Below, piece after piece: positions 7,822 through 14,362 of a stretch of DNA of 14,362 bases. The stretch's first letter is position 1. The number at the start of each line of letters is the position of its first letter. The notes below the pieces were generated by a model. It saw only the letters and a list, made by a program, of their open reading frames with translations, did no database searches and was not told where the DNA came from. The stretch covers positions 1 through 14,362 of the forward strand of contig JBDKGH010000018.1 in the NCBI GenBank assembly GCA_039798265.1, read 5' to 3'. This DNA comes from JBDKGH01 sp039798265 (GTDB lineage: Bacteria > Bacteroidota > Bacteroidia > Flavobacteriales_D > Sanyastnellaceae). The position numbers and the translations under genes were made by a program.

Positions 7822-9384
7822 ATGAACAAGGCCAAACTATTACTCACTGCAATACTTATTTTGCTGCTTTCACCTTTGGTGATCGGGCAGAATAAAAGCG
7901 TTGCATTGGCCGAGTACTATTGGGACACTGATCCGGGAATAGGCAATGGCACCGCGCTTACATCGCAAGATGGTAATTTCGACGAAGCCATTGAAACGCT
8001 TACACAGAGCACTACTTCCCTGCCACTTACCCAAGGTTTACATCGGCTGTACGTTCGTATCAAAGACATCAATAACAACTGGAGTCCTTCATTTGGAACT
8101 GTGGTGGTGATTGATGCCTCCTCTACTACTTTACGCAACATCAAAATCACCGCAGGTGAATATTTTTGGGATACTGATCCCGGCGCAGGTAGTGGACTTC
8201 CACTTATCGCTTTTGATGGCAACTTTGATCAAGCAATCGAAACCGCCATGCGAAGTACAACTAGCATTCCTGCTGTGGGTGTACATAAAATTGGTGTTCG
8301 ATTCCGCGATGCTGAATCTGCGTGGAGTAGCACTTTTTCCTACATCATACAAATAGATAGCTCAGTAACCGCACTTCGCAATATTAAAATCACAGCGGGC
8401 GAATATTTCTGGGATACCGATCCAGGTGTAGGTCTAGGCAATGCACTATTGGTAATCGACGGAACATTCGATGATGTGATTGAGAGCTTAACGGCTACAG
8501 CATCGATGGGACTTTCTACCGGCGTGCACGTTTTACATGTGCGCATGCGCGATGCTGAGTCGCAATGGAGTGCGCCCTTCCGTGTCATCATTTCCATCTT
8601 TGAATCAGTGGTGGCGCAACGATCTGTTTATGTTGCTGCTGGAGAATGCTGGTTTGACACCGATCCCGGCCCAGGACTCGGCACTCCAATTTTATCTCAA
8701 GATGGTTCCTTTGATGAAGTTATTGAAACAATGCTCGGCGGAAGTATCCCCTCACCTGTTCTTTCCGGAATGCACGTATTGTGGATTCGCGCTAAGGATC
8801 CACAAGGCGGATGGGGTCCAAAATTCGGCATTGTGGTCAACATGGACATTGACATTGGTACTTTTACTACGAGTATCTCAGGCGCTACCACCTTGTGCAG
8901 CGGAAGCAGTCAACTAGGAGTGGTTTATACCAATCCATCTGCTGCCGGTGCTACTTACTCATGGACTGTAAACGGTGGCGTAATCATTAGCGGTCAAGGC
9001 ACTTCTTCTGTCACGGTAAACTGGAATACGGTAGGAACACATAGCATTTCACTCACTCAATGCATAGGTTCCAATTGTCAAACAGATACCGAAACAGTTC
9101 AAGTTGTTTCAGCCTCAAACGTTACACAGAACATCACTATTTGTCAAGGGGAAAGTTATTTCGCTGGTGGTGCCAACCAAACCACTAGCGGTACTTACAC
9201 CGATTTGCAGACCAATGCGCAAGGTTGTCAATATACCCGCACAACGGTTCTAACGGTGTTATCCAACGTCACCTCCTCTCGCACAGTGAACATTTGCCAA
9301 GGCGAAACATTCTTTGTCGGTGGAGGAAATCAATCGCAGTCGGGGACTTACGTTGATGTGTTAACTACCACAAGCGGGATGTGA
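7822..9384 (+). CDS. Modular T9SS surface protein, N-terminal fragment (frame broken at 9376-9378)
   Basis: This frame encodes 520 residues before a premature TGA. A signal peptide (MNKAKLLLTAILILLLSPLVIG) is followed by four modules of about 81 residues, each opening with a (Y/F/W)(W/F)DTDPG motif (34, 116, 197, 278) and closing with a GxHxLxVRxxDxxxxW-type strand. A PKD-like module follows (about 350-429; TYSWTVNGG), then two copies of a 51-residue repeat marked ICQGESYFAGG. The second repeat stops one residue short of its conserved second cysteine. The continuation is in the +1 frame immediately after (9380-10957). Read together the two parts form a 1044-residue surface protein, probably an adhesin or structural stalk. 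Seen: modules and frame break. Inferred: adhesion. Either a real mutation or a one-base sequence error is possible. Confidence 0.85.
   Translation: MNKAKLLLTAILILLLSPLVIGQNKSVALAEYYWDTDPGIGNGTALTSQDGNFDEAIETLTQSTTSLPLTQGLHRLYVRIKDINNNWSPSFGTVVVIDASSTTLRNIKITAGEYFWDTDPGAGSGLPLIAFDGNFDQAIETAMRSTTSIPAVGVHKIGVRFRDAESAWSSTFSYIIQIDSSVTALRNIKITAGEYFWDTDPGVGLGNALLVIDGTFDDVIESLTATASMGLSTGVHVLHVRMRDAESQWSAPFRVIISIFESVVAQRSVYVAAGECWFDTDPGPGLGTPILSQDGSFDEVIETMLGGSIPSPVLSGMHVLWIRAKDPQGGWGPKFGIVVNMDIDIGTFTTSISGATTLCSGSSQLGVVYTNPSAAGATYSWTVNGGVIISGQGTSSVTVNWNTVGTHSISLTQCIGSNCQTDTETVQVVSASNVTQNITICQGESYFAGGANQTTSGTYTDLQTNAQGCQYTRTTVLTVLSNVTSSRTVNICQGETFFVGGGNQSQSGTYVDVLTTTSGM
7906..8847 (+). repeat. Four tandem about 81-residue DTDPG modules
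   Basis: The motif (Y/F/W)(W/F)DTDPGxGxG recurs at protein residues 34, 116, 197 and 278, giving periods of 82, 81 and 81 residues. Each unit contains DGxFDxxIE about 20 residues later and a GxHxLxVRxxDxxxxWxxxF segment near its end. Modules 2 and 3 share an identical 18-residue opening (LRNIKITAGEYFWDTDPG) although 10 of those 18 codons differ synonymously. The Asp-rich DTDPGxGxG loop resembles calcium-binding loops, which is an inference only. Confidence 0.9.
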
Positions 9385-10480
9385 CAGCACAGTTACGACA
9401 ACATTGATTGTTCGACCTAATTACAACCAAAATGTTTTGGTCAATATTTGTCAAGGACAAAGCTATTTTGCCGGAGGCGCAAACCAAACACAAGCGGGCT
9501 TTTATACGGACGTATTTCAAAGTGCATTTGGCTGCGATTCTATTGTTGTGACGCAACTTGTGGTGAACACTTCCACGGTAACGAATAACTTCGTGACCAT
9601 TTGTGAAGGGCAGAGCTATTTTGCCGGAGGCGCCAATCAAACTACCTCTGGTGCTTACACCGATATCATTGACAATGGTTCCGGTTGTGGTGAAACACTC
9701 ATCACCCATTTAACGGTAACGCCTGTTCCTGATGACATTGAAGAAGATATTCAATTGTGCACAGGCGGCAGCTATTCGTTCTACAATCAAACGATAACCT
9801 CAGCAGGAACATATACCCAAACCTTAGGAACAACGTGTACTTATACGCACACGATACATGTTACCTTGACCAACGCCATTGTAACCAATACAACAGCGCA
9901 TATCTGTGAAGGTGAAAGTATACTTCTCGCTGGAAGTTTGCAAACCACAGAGGGTGTTTATACCGATGTTTTTGAATCTTCGTTGGGTTGCGATAGTATC
10001 GTCACAACCACCCTCGTGGTGCATGCGACGCAATCGTCCCAGCAGAATATTCAAATTTGTCAAGGACAGAGTTATTATGCCGGTGGCGCGTTGCAAACAT
10101 CCGCTGGTGTATATACTGACACCTATCAAAGCCTATATGGATGCGATAGCACGGTGGTAACTATTCTGTCGGTGCTTACGGCATTTAACACCAATACTAC
10201 TGCTCACATTTGTGAAGGGGAAAGCATTCTACTCGGCGGATCGCAACAAACCACTGCTGGTGTCTATACCGATTTGTTTGAATCCATTGGCGGTTGCGAT
10301 AGCATTGTAGTTACCACGTTGTTCGTTCATGAAATCACCAATGAAACAGTTTCAGCACAAATCTGTGAAGGAGAAAGTATTTTCTTGGGCGGTGCATTGC
10401 AAACTACAGCTGGTGCTTACACTGACGTGTATCAAAATCAATACGGTTGTGATAGCATTGTTGTAACACTTCTGAGTATT
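9115..10480 (+). repeat. Nine tandem about 51-residue two-cysteine repeats
   Basis: The first cysteine of each unit (ICxG) falls at joined-protein residues 441, 492, 543, 594, 646, 695, 746, 797 and 848, so the period is 51 (once 52, once 49). Each unit has a second cysteine about 28 residues later (GCDS), suggesting one disulfide per module. The period is exact across the frame break when one base is removed. Units 6 and 8 resemble each other more than their neighbours, as do units 7 and 9. Unit 5 is the most divergent and lacks GCDS. Confidence 0.92.
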
Positions 10481-10957
10481 TCTGCAGCGCCGGCTACACC
10501 AAGCATTTTCCAAAATGGCAACCTCCTCACGTGCAGCGTTTCTGGTAGCTCCTATGTTTGGATGCTCAATGGCAATATCATTGCTAATGCGAGCACTCAA
10601 ACAATTGATGCCAGTGATTACATTACTATTGCAGGTGAATTTCAGGTAGCCGTGGTAAATGGATGTACAAGTGAATTCTCTCCAATACTCGGTGTAATAC
10701 TGAGTATAGCTGAAGTTCAAAACACATCGATCATTTTATACCCTAATCCATCGCGTGATTATATCACTATTTCTGGTAAAAACATTTCTACCAATAGCGA
10801 TATTGTAAGCGTGATTGATCTCACAGGTCGTGAAGTAATTCGCCAGCATTACAATAACCAAGCGATTCAAATAGAAAGTCTCGCTGCGGGTATTTACCAA
10901 TTGCGATTGTTGAATAAAGACAGCATGATATGGCAAGGCGCATTTGTTAAAGAATAA
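9380..10957 (+). CDS. Modular T9SS surface protein, C-terminal fragment with sorting domain
   Basis: This is the continuation of the gene starting at 7822, in the +1 frame. From the TGT at 9380 it reads CDSTVTTTLIVRPN, which completes the interrupted repeat; the TTG at 9404 is an unlikely real start because it lies inside a repeat and gives no signal peptide. Seven more 51-residue repeats follow (ICQGQSYFAGG, ICEGESILLGG and similar, each closing with GCDSIVVT), the fifth of nine being divergent. After them come one Ig-like module (SSYVWMLNGNII) and a T9SS type A domain with YPNPSRDYITIS, DLTGREV and LAAGIYQLRL near the end. Without the N-terminal half this fragment has no export signal, so if the frameshift is real it is a pseudogene remnant. 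A strong terminator lies 14 bp after the stop. Confidence 0.85.
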   Translation, partial: CDSTVTTTLIVRPNYNQNVLVNICQGQSYFAGGANQTQAGFYTDVFQSAFGCDSIVVTQLVVNTSTVTNNFVTICEGQSYFAGGANQTTSGAYTDIIDNGSGCGETLITHLTVTPVPDDIEEDIQLCTGGSYSFYNQTITSAGTYTQTLGTTCTYTHTIHVTLTNAIVTNTTAHICEGESILLAGSLQTTEGVYTDVFESSLGCDSIVTTTLVVHATQSSQQNIQICQGQSYYAGGALQTSAGVYTDTYQSLYGCDSTVVTILSVLTAFNTNTTAHICEGESILLGGSQQTTAGVYTDLFESIGGCDSIVVTTLFVHEITNETVSAQICEGESIFLGGALQTTAGAYTDVYQNQYGCDSIVVTLLSISAAPATPSIFQNGNLLTCSVSGSSYVWMLNGNIIANASTQTIDASDYITIAGEFQVAVVNGCTSEFSPILGVILSIAEVQNTSIILYPNPSRDYITISGKNISTNSDIVSVIDLTGREVIRQHYNNQAIQIESLAAGIYQLRLLNKDSMIWQGAFVKE

Positions 10958-10971
10958 AATTTCTTTCCTTT

Positions 10972-11013
10972 AAAAAAGGCTATCTCGCTTTATCCGAGAT
11001 AGCCTTTTTTTTT
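10972..11013 (+). terminator. Rho-independent terminator after the modular surface protein
   Basis: The perfect 10-bp stem GGCTATCTCG (10978-10987) and CGAGATAGCC (10995-11004) has a 7-base loop and is flanked by six A residues before and nine T residues after, which can extend the pairing to 16 bp. It begins 14 bp after the stop at 10957. Confidence 0.95.
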
Positions 11014-11030
11014 ATGCCGTTTGATACTCC

Positions 11031-11093
11031 GAGATGAACTTATCTCATGAATTCATTTTATCATGTCCTCAATAGCAAGAGGACATTCTGTCC
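11031..11093. repeat. Cluster of inverted repeats with mutually exclusive pairing
   Basis: Four dyads are visible. GAGAT (11031-11035) pairs with ATCTC (11042-11046). ATGAATTCAT (11047-11056) is a perfect palindrome. ATGTCCTC (11063-11070) pairs perfectly with GAGGACAT (11079-11086) across an 8-base loop. GGACA (11081-11085) pairs with TGTCC (11089-11093) across 3 bases. The last two share an arm, so only one can form at a time. No T-run follows, so these are not ordinary terminators. They could be an operator array or an RNA switch ahead of the kinase; this is unproven. Confidence 0.6.
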
Positions 11094-11287
11094 AAAATCC
11101 AAAGCGTTTGCATGAGCTTTCGATTCGAATTGACAAAAATGTTCTTTTTTTTTGAAAGAAATAACGAACACTTAAAAACCAGCTCAAAAGCCTGTAAACA
11201 TTGAATAGTTAGACCACACACCCTCATTCCGTTTCATGATTTTCAACAGTATTCCATAATATGGACTTATTTCTATCGTCATTCTAT

Positions 11288-11313
11288 TATATTTCGTACC
11301 TTGTACTAGGTAC
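11288..11313 (+). promoter_or_regulatory. Weak candidate promoter box and GTAC triplet upstream of the histidine kinase
   Basis: TATATTTC (11288-11295) matches seven of eight positions of TAnnTTTG, with no good -33 element. Immediately downstream GTAC occurs at 11296, 11303 and 11310, exactly 7 bases apart, creating the overlapping dyads GTACC/GGTAC and TGTAC/GTACA. Start of transcription would be near 11302, within this array, leaving a leader of about 50 bases. Confidence 0.3.
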
Positions 11314-11350
11314 ATGTTTTTAAACCCAACTGATTCGAACCTCTCCTTTT

Positions 11351-12670
11351 ATGGTTAAAGACAATACGATTGTTAGTTCTGGCATTCATCTAGAGTCAAA
11401 AGATATCCTTGCCGACCAGGCTAACGTCCTTCACCGGATTATCATGAAGTTGATGCTGATTTATGCCTTCTCATATACCATCATCGATTTTTCAATGGGA
11501 GAGGTTACGCAAGGTTTATTTGATTGCGCTATGTTTCCCTGCCTCGCCTTGGTATGGTGGCTTGATAAAAAAGGCTATGACCTCTATGCTAAAATGTGGA
11601 ACGTGATTTCGATCAACATTATCATCTATGCCGTATCTGCCTACGCAGGCTCTGAAATTTTCAACTATGTTTTTTACCTACCCATTATTGTGGGAACCTT
11701 GATCATTTTTCAAGGGGAATTCAAAGCCGTTGGTTATATCTTGTCCGTAGTCAGCATACTGTTTATGCTGTTAACCGTATTCAGTGACCTCTATATCGGG
11801 CACGATAAAATATGGACTGGTGACAGCCTCTTTATCGAACAAGTAACCAATTTGACAGGAGCTTGTATCGTGATCATTCTGGAAGTTGTTTTTATCATTA
11901 AGATCAATAGAGATATGCAGAAGCAATTGCTCGAACAGAGCGAAAAGTTGACTATCGCTAACGATCAATTAAAGACCACACTATACACCCGTGATAAGAT
12001 GTTGTCGGTTTTGACTCATGATCTCAGATCACCTTTGATCACCATTAATGGTGGACTCGTGCTCATGCAGTCTGGAACGCTTCACCCTACGGCTCAAGAA
12101 AAAACGATGAAGCAAATGCTTTCGAAGAGTAAATCGGTGATTCAACTAATCGATCGCATTTTGATGTGGACTAGAACTCAAACCCAAACCATTTCCTATC
12201 AAGAAGAGATCATTACGATCCATGAAATAAAGGAAATGATCAAAACGATATGTGTTCTGTTAGAAAGCGAAAAACTCGTTCACTTCAAAACAGAAATTGA
12301 TCTAGACGAAATGGCCTCATTGAGAGGGGACATCAACATGGTGGAATCCATCATGCGCAATTTGATTTCTAATGCTATTAAATATTCCAATCCAGATGGA
12401 GAAATCATCATTAGTATTACTGATCAGAAAAACTTCTTCTCCTTTAGTGTGCAAGACTTTGGAGTGGGAGTTAATACAAATGATTTGAAAAGACTTCAAG
12501 CCGGTATTTCCTTTTCGAATAAAGGGACAGAACGCGAAAACGGCCATGGCTTGGGATTGCAAATTGCCGCCGATTTCCTTAAAAAACACGGTTCTACTTT
12601 GGAAATTCAATCGATCGAAGGAAAAGGAAGTAGATTCTATTTCAAACTTCGCAAGAACTCATTCGAATAA
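11351..12670 (+). CDS. Multi-TM sensor histidine kinase
   Basis: This 439-residue protein has about five or six hydrophobic segments between residues 30 and 185 with only short loops, so it probably senses a signal in or at the membrane rather than through a large periplasmic domain. A coiled coil (about 186-215) leads to the HisKA dimerisation domain with the phosphorylated His223 in VLTHDLRSPL. The HATPase_c domain follows, with N-box MRNLISNAIKYS (335-346; Asn341 likely binds Mg-ATP), G1 DFGVGV (369-374) and G2 NGHGLGL (397-403), so it should be catalytically competent. There is no receiver domain and no response regulator gene in view, making it an apparent orphan here. It lies alone between terminators, flanked by genes for two T9SS surface proteins that share a module; regulation of these is speculation. 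The start at 11351 is the first ATG of the frame. Confidence 0.93.
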   Translation: MVKDNTIVSSGIHLESKDILADQANVLHRIIMKLMLIYAFSYTIIDFSMGEVTQGLFDCAMFPCLALVWWLDKKGYDLYAKMWNVISINIIIYAVSAYAGSEIFNYVFYLPIIVGTLIIFQGEFKAVGYILSVVSILFMLLTVFSDLYIGHDKIWTGDSLFIEQVTNLTGACIVIILEVVFIIKINRDMQKQLLEQSEKLTIANDQLKTTLYTRDKMLSVLTHDLRSPLITINGGLVLMQSGTLHPTAQEKTMKQMLSKSKSVIQLIDRILMWTRTQTQTISYQEEIITIHEIKEMIKTICVLLESEKLVHFKTEIDLDEMASLRGDINMVESIMRNLISNAIKYSNPDGEIIISITDQKNFFSFSVQDFGVGVNTNDLKRLQAGISFSNKGTERENGHGLGLQIAADFLKKHGSTLEIQSIEGKGSRFYFKLRKNSFE

Positions 12671-12705
12671 AAAAAAAGTCCCGATATCATCGGGACTTTT
12701 TTTTT
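12671..12705. terminator. Bidirectional terminator between convergent genes
   Basis: The 9-bp stem AGTCCCGAT (12677-12685) and ATCGGGACT (12689-12697) has a 3-base loop (ATC), with A-runs on the left and T-runs on the right, so it works for both strands. It starts right after the kinase stop at 12670, and its T-run overlaps the stop codon of the opposing gene at 12704-12706. Confidence 0.93.
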
Positions 12706-14362
12706 ATTGGATCATTGCTTTAATGATTTGCACATTCGTTGGCGTTTTGACCTTAAGCATGTATAGACCAGCAGGTAGATGATCCAACCTCAATGTCACC
12801 TGTGTTGACTTTGGAGTTAATTGATCTAACCATTTTCCCTGAATATCAACGATGGATACAGACTCCATCACTTCATTTGATTGCAGGTAAATGATACCGT
12901 TACTTGGATTAGGCCATGCCGAAAGGAAAAACGCTGTCGTTTCCTCTATACCGATCAAGGTGAAATTGAGCACTGCTGAAGTAGCACTGCACCCATTTTG
13001 AGTAATTTCCACTGCATAGAAACCACTTTGAGTAGCGCTGTAGAATTGAGCAGTTGCACCTGGAATAGGTGAACCATTCAAATACCATTGATAACCGAAA
13101 CCTGCTTGGTCGCAGGCCAGTGTATTTTGATTGGTCGAAATGGTTGGTGTAGTAACACTGATAAAACTGATCGGAATCGATTCTATCACCGAGCAGTCCC
13201 CATTGAATACTTGAACAGAATAATTACCCCCGGTAGTTACTTCAATCGAGTTGGCATGAATACCGTTACTCCATACATAGTCATCATAACCAGCTGTGGC
13301 TTCTAATAACACAACATCACCAGCACAAGGTCCGCCCGTGCTTGTAATTTGAACCACTGGAAGAGTTGAAAACACTACCTCGGTGGAAGCCTGCACTGGA
13401 CAACCTTGGTTGATGGCGCTTACTCCGATATTGCTACTATTAGAGACAGTAATAGAAGATGCCTGCGAGCCTGTGCTCCACAAAATACCAGGTGTATTTG
13501 CGGGAACTGAAAGCGTCACCAATTCACCTTCACAGGCATTTCCTACCTGCGTAATGACTGGTGCAACAGGATTCACAAAAGTCACCGGCACCACTTCAGC
13601 GAGCGAGCATTCACCACTTACCAATGTAACAGCATAATTACCAGCACTCGTTACCGCATAGGATGAAGCAGTGCTTCCATCGGGCCAGGTGTATGAATCA
13701 TAGTCGTTCGTGATAGTAATTAACTGCTCACCACCTGGGCATGCATTACCTGAAACCACAACGGTAGGCTGCGGAACCACGGTGAATTGTGCATCAATGG
13801 TGGCCTGCGCTGAACAGCCATTATCATTCACTGTAAGTGTGTATGTACCAGGGGTACTCACTTGTATCGAAGTTCCCTGCCCTCCACCACTCCATGTATA
13901 AGTATCATAAACAGCGGAGTTCACGCTCAAGGTAATATAACCATCGGTACAAGCATTACCACTGGCCACTATACTTGGAACAGGAATCTGACAAATCGTA
14001 ATCACTTCGCAAGAAACAGCGCTCCAATAGCCCGCACCGTTTAAAACACGAATGCAAACCGTGTGATTGCCGTTAGAGAGGTTGGAAGGAATATCCAATT
14101 CAAAATCACCATCAACAAAATTTGATTGAGGAATGATCAACGGAATTGCATTTCCCTCGCCAGGATCCGTATCAAAATAATATTCCGCCACCACCAAATA
14201 GCTATTGGGAACTGGATTGGTAACGGTAAAGTTAGCTTGATCATAAAAAGACCACAAACCATTGGCGTCTTTTACTCGGATATACAGCGTATGCACACCA
14301 TTTGCAAGGCCGTCAAGAGATAACTCCAAATCAGCACTTCCAGTAAAAGCGGTGAGCGCAAT
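12704..14362 (-). CDS. Modular T9SS surface protein with DTDPG and Ig-like modules (5' end beyond window)
   Basis: The frame is open to the right edge, giving 552 visible residues; the TTG at 14329 is not a real start, since in-frame codons upstream (IALTAFTGSAD) continue the module. The visible part begins with the end of one DTDPG-type module (GVHTLYIRVKDANGLWSF), then one complete module opening AEYYFDTDPGEGNAIPL. Five Ig-like modules follow, then a T9SS type A domain (WPNPSNGIIYLQS, IVDIQGKWL, LPAGLYMLKV). The protein is therefore exported by T9SS and probably attached to the cell surface or released; adhesion is the likeliest role but is inferred. It is convergent with the histidine kinase and shares its module types with the protein encoded at 7822-10957. 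Signal peptide and further N-terminal modules are off the edge. Confidence 0.9.
   Translation of the reverse strand: MALTAFTGSADLELSLDGLANGVHTLYIRVKDANGLWSFYDQANFTVTNPVPNSYLVVAEYYFDTDPGEGNAIPLIIPQSNFVDGDFELDIPSNLSNGNHTVCIRVLNGAGYWSAVSCEVITICQIPVPSIVASGNACTDGYITLSVNSAVYDTYTWSGGGQGTSIQVSTPGTYTLTVNDNGCSAQATIDAQFTVVPQPTVVVSGNACPGGEQLITITNDYDSYTWPDGSTASSYAVTSAGNYAVTLVSGECSLAEVVPVTFVNPVAPVITQVGNACEGELVTLSVPANTPGILWSTGSQASSITVSNSSNIGVSAINQGCPVQASTEVVFSTLPVVQITSTGGPCAGDVVLLEATAGYDDYVWSNGIHANSIEVTTGGNYSVQVFNGDCSVIESIPISFISVTTPTISTNQNTLACDQAGFGYQWYLNGSPIPGATAQFYSATQSGFYAVEITQNGCSATSAVLNFTLIGIEETTAFFLSAWPNPSNGIIYLQSNEVMESVSIVDIQGKWLDQLTPKSTQVTLRLDHLPAGLYMLKVKTPTNVQIIKAMIQ
12962..13981 (-). repeat. Five tandem Ig-like modules, about 69 residues each
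   Basis: Each module opens with a segment like GNACxGxxxxL, contains a central W (YTWSGG, YTWPDG, ILWSTG, YVWSNG, YQWYLNG) and closes with a Gxxxxxxxxx(G/D)C strand. Each has two cysteines 41-45 residues apart, consistent with one intradomain disulfide. Such modules are common in Bacteroidota surface and gliding-associated proteins. The last unit most resembles the single Ig-like module before the sorting domain of the 7822-10957 protein. Confidence 0.85.

Larger units (their letters stand above)
11014..11350. other. Gene-free region between terminator and histidine kinase, rich in dyads
   Basis: I find no credible coding frame or RNA gene here. The left third (11031-11093) is dense in inverted repeats, listed separately. 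The centre (11094-11260) is AT-rich with an ATGTTCTTTTTTTTTG tract near 11138 and nothing else I can name. The right end holds a candidate -7 box and three evenly spaced GTAC sites upstream of the kinase start at 11351. Confidence 0.6.

Noticed and set aside
9115..10480. Regular repeats resembling a CRISPR or satellite array
   Set aside because: The period is about 153 bp, the units are divergent at DNA level and they encode a conserved protein module in frame.
8111..10720. Open frames on both strands inside the modular surface protein
   Set aside because: They recur with the repeat period as out-of-frame or antisense readings of the repeats.
11014..11350. tRNA, small RNA gene or riboswitch in the gene-free stretch
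   Set aside because: No cloverleaf or recognisable riboswitch core was found; only short dyads are present, reported as such.
1..14362. Mobile element, phage, toxin-antitoxin or defence system
   Set aside because: No transposase, integrase, nuclease or toxin-like gene, and no flanking target duplications, could be seen.

Overview
The window comes from a member of the Bacteroidota, probably a Flavobacteriales-type marine or environmental lineage. The evidence is three genes ending in type IX secretion system (T9SS) type A C-terminal sorting domains, a candidate TAnnTTTG-type promoter box, few visible Shine-Dalgarno sequences, and secreted proteins built from Bacteroidota-style modules. The placement is inferred from protein features; there is no rRNA or other phylogenetic marker except uvrB.

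Left part (1-6506), all on the minus strand, listed in order of transcription: uvrB (nucleotide excision repair), a small lipoprotein of unknown role 43 bp downstream, then a T9SS-exported lysyl-endopeptidase-like serine protease that ends at a strong terminator (about 1515-1543). Beyond it lie a membrane-anchored family 2 glycosyltransferase and an ECF sigma factor. The last two overlap by 10 bp, and the sigma factor runs off the left edge.

Middle part (6573-10957), plus strand: a secreted right-handed beta-helix protein, then 7 bp later a large modular surface protein. The large protein has four about 81-residue 'DTDPG' modules, a PKD-like module, nine about 51-residue two-cysteine repeats, an Ig-like module and a T9SS sorting domain. 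Its reading frame is broken by one extra base at about 9376-9378. Removing that base restores a conserved cysteine and the exact repeat period, giving a 1044-residue protein. A perfect-stem terminator follows.

Right part: a 337-bp gene-free region (11014-11350) rich in inverted repeats, then a multi-TM hybrid-free sensor histidine kinase with no response regulator in view, then a bidirectional terminator. Converging on it from the minus strand is a second modular T9SS protein, cut by the right edge, with one complete and one partial DTDPG module, five Ig-like modules and a sorting domain.

The recurring theme is cell-surface and secreted proteins. The two DTDPG-module proteins flank the histidine kinase and share both their N-terminal-type module and their C-terminal Ig-plus-sorting-domain arrangement. 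I see no CRISPR array, transposase, integrase, tRNA, rRNA or recognisable defence system. The most noteworthy items are the frameshifted repeat adhesin, the shared DTDPG module and the structured intergenic region upstream of the kinase.
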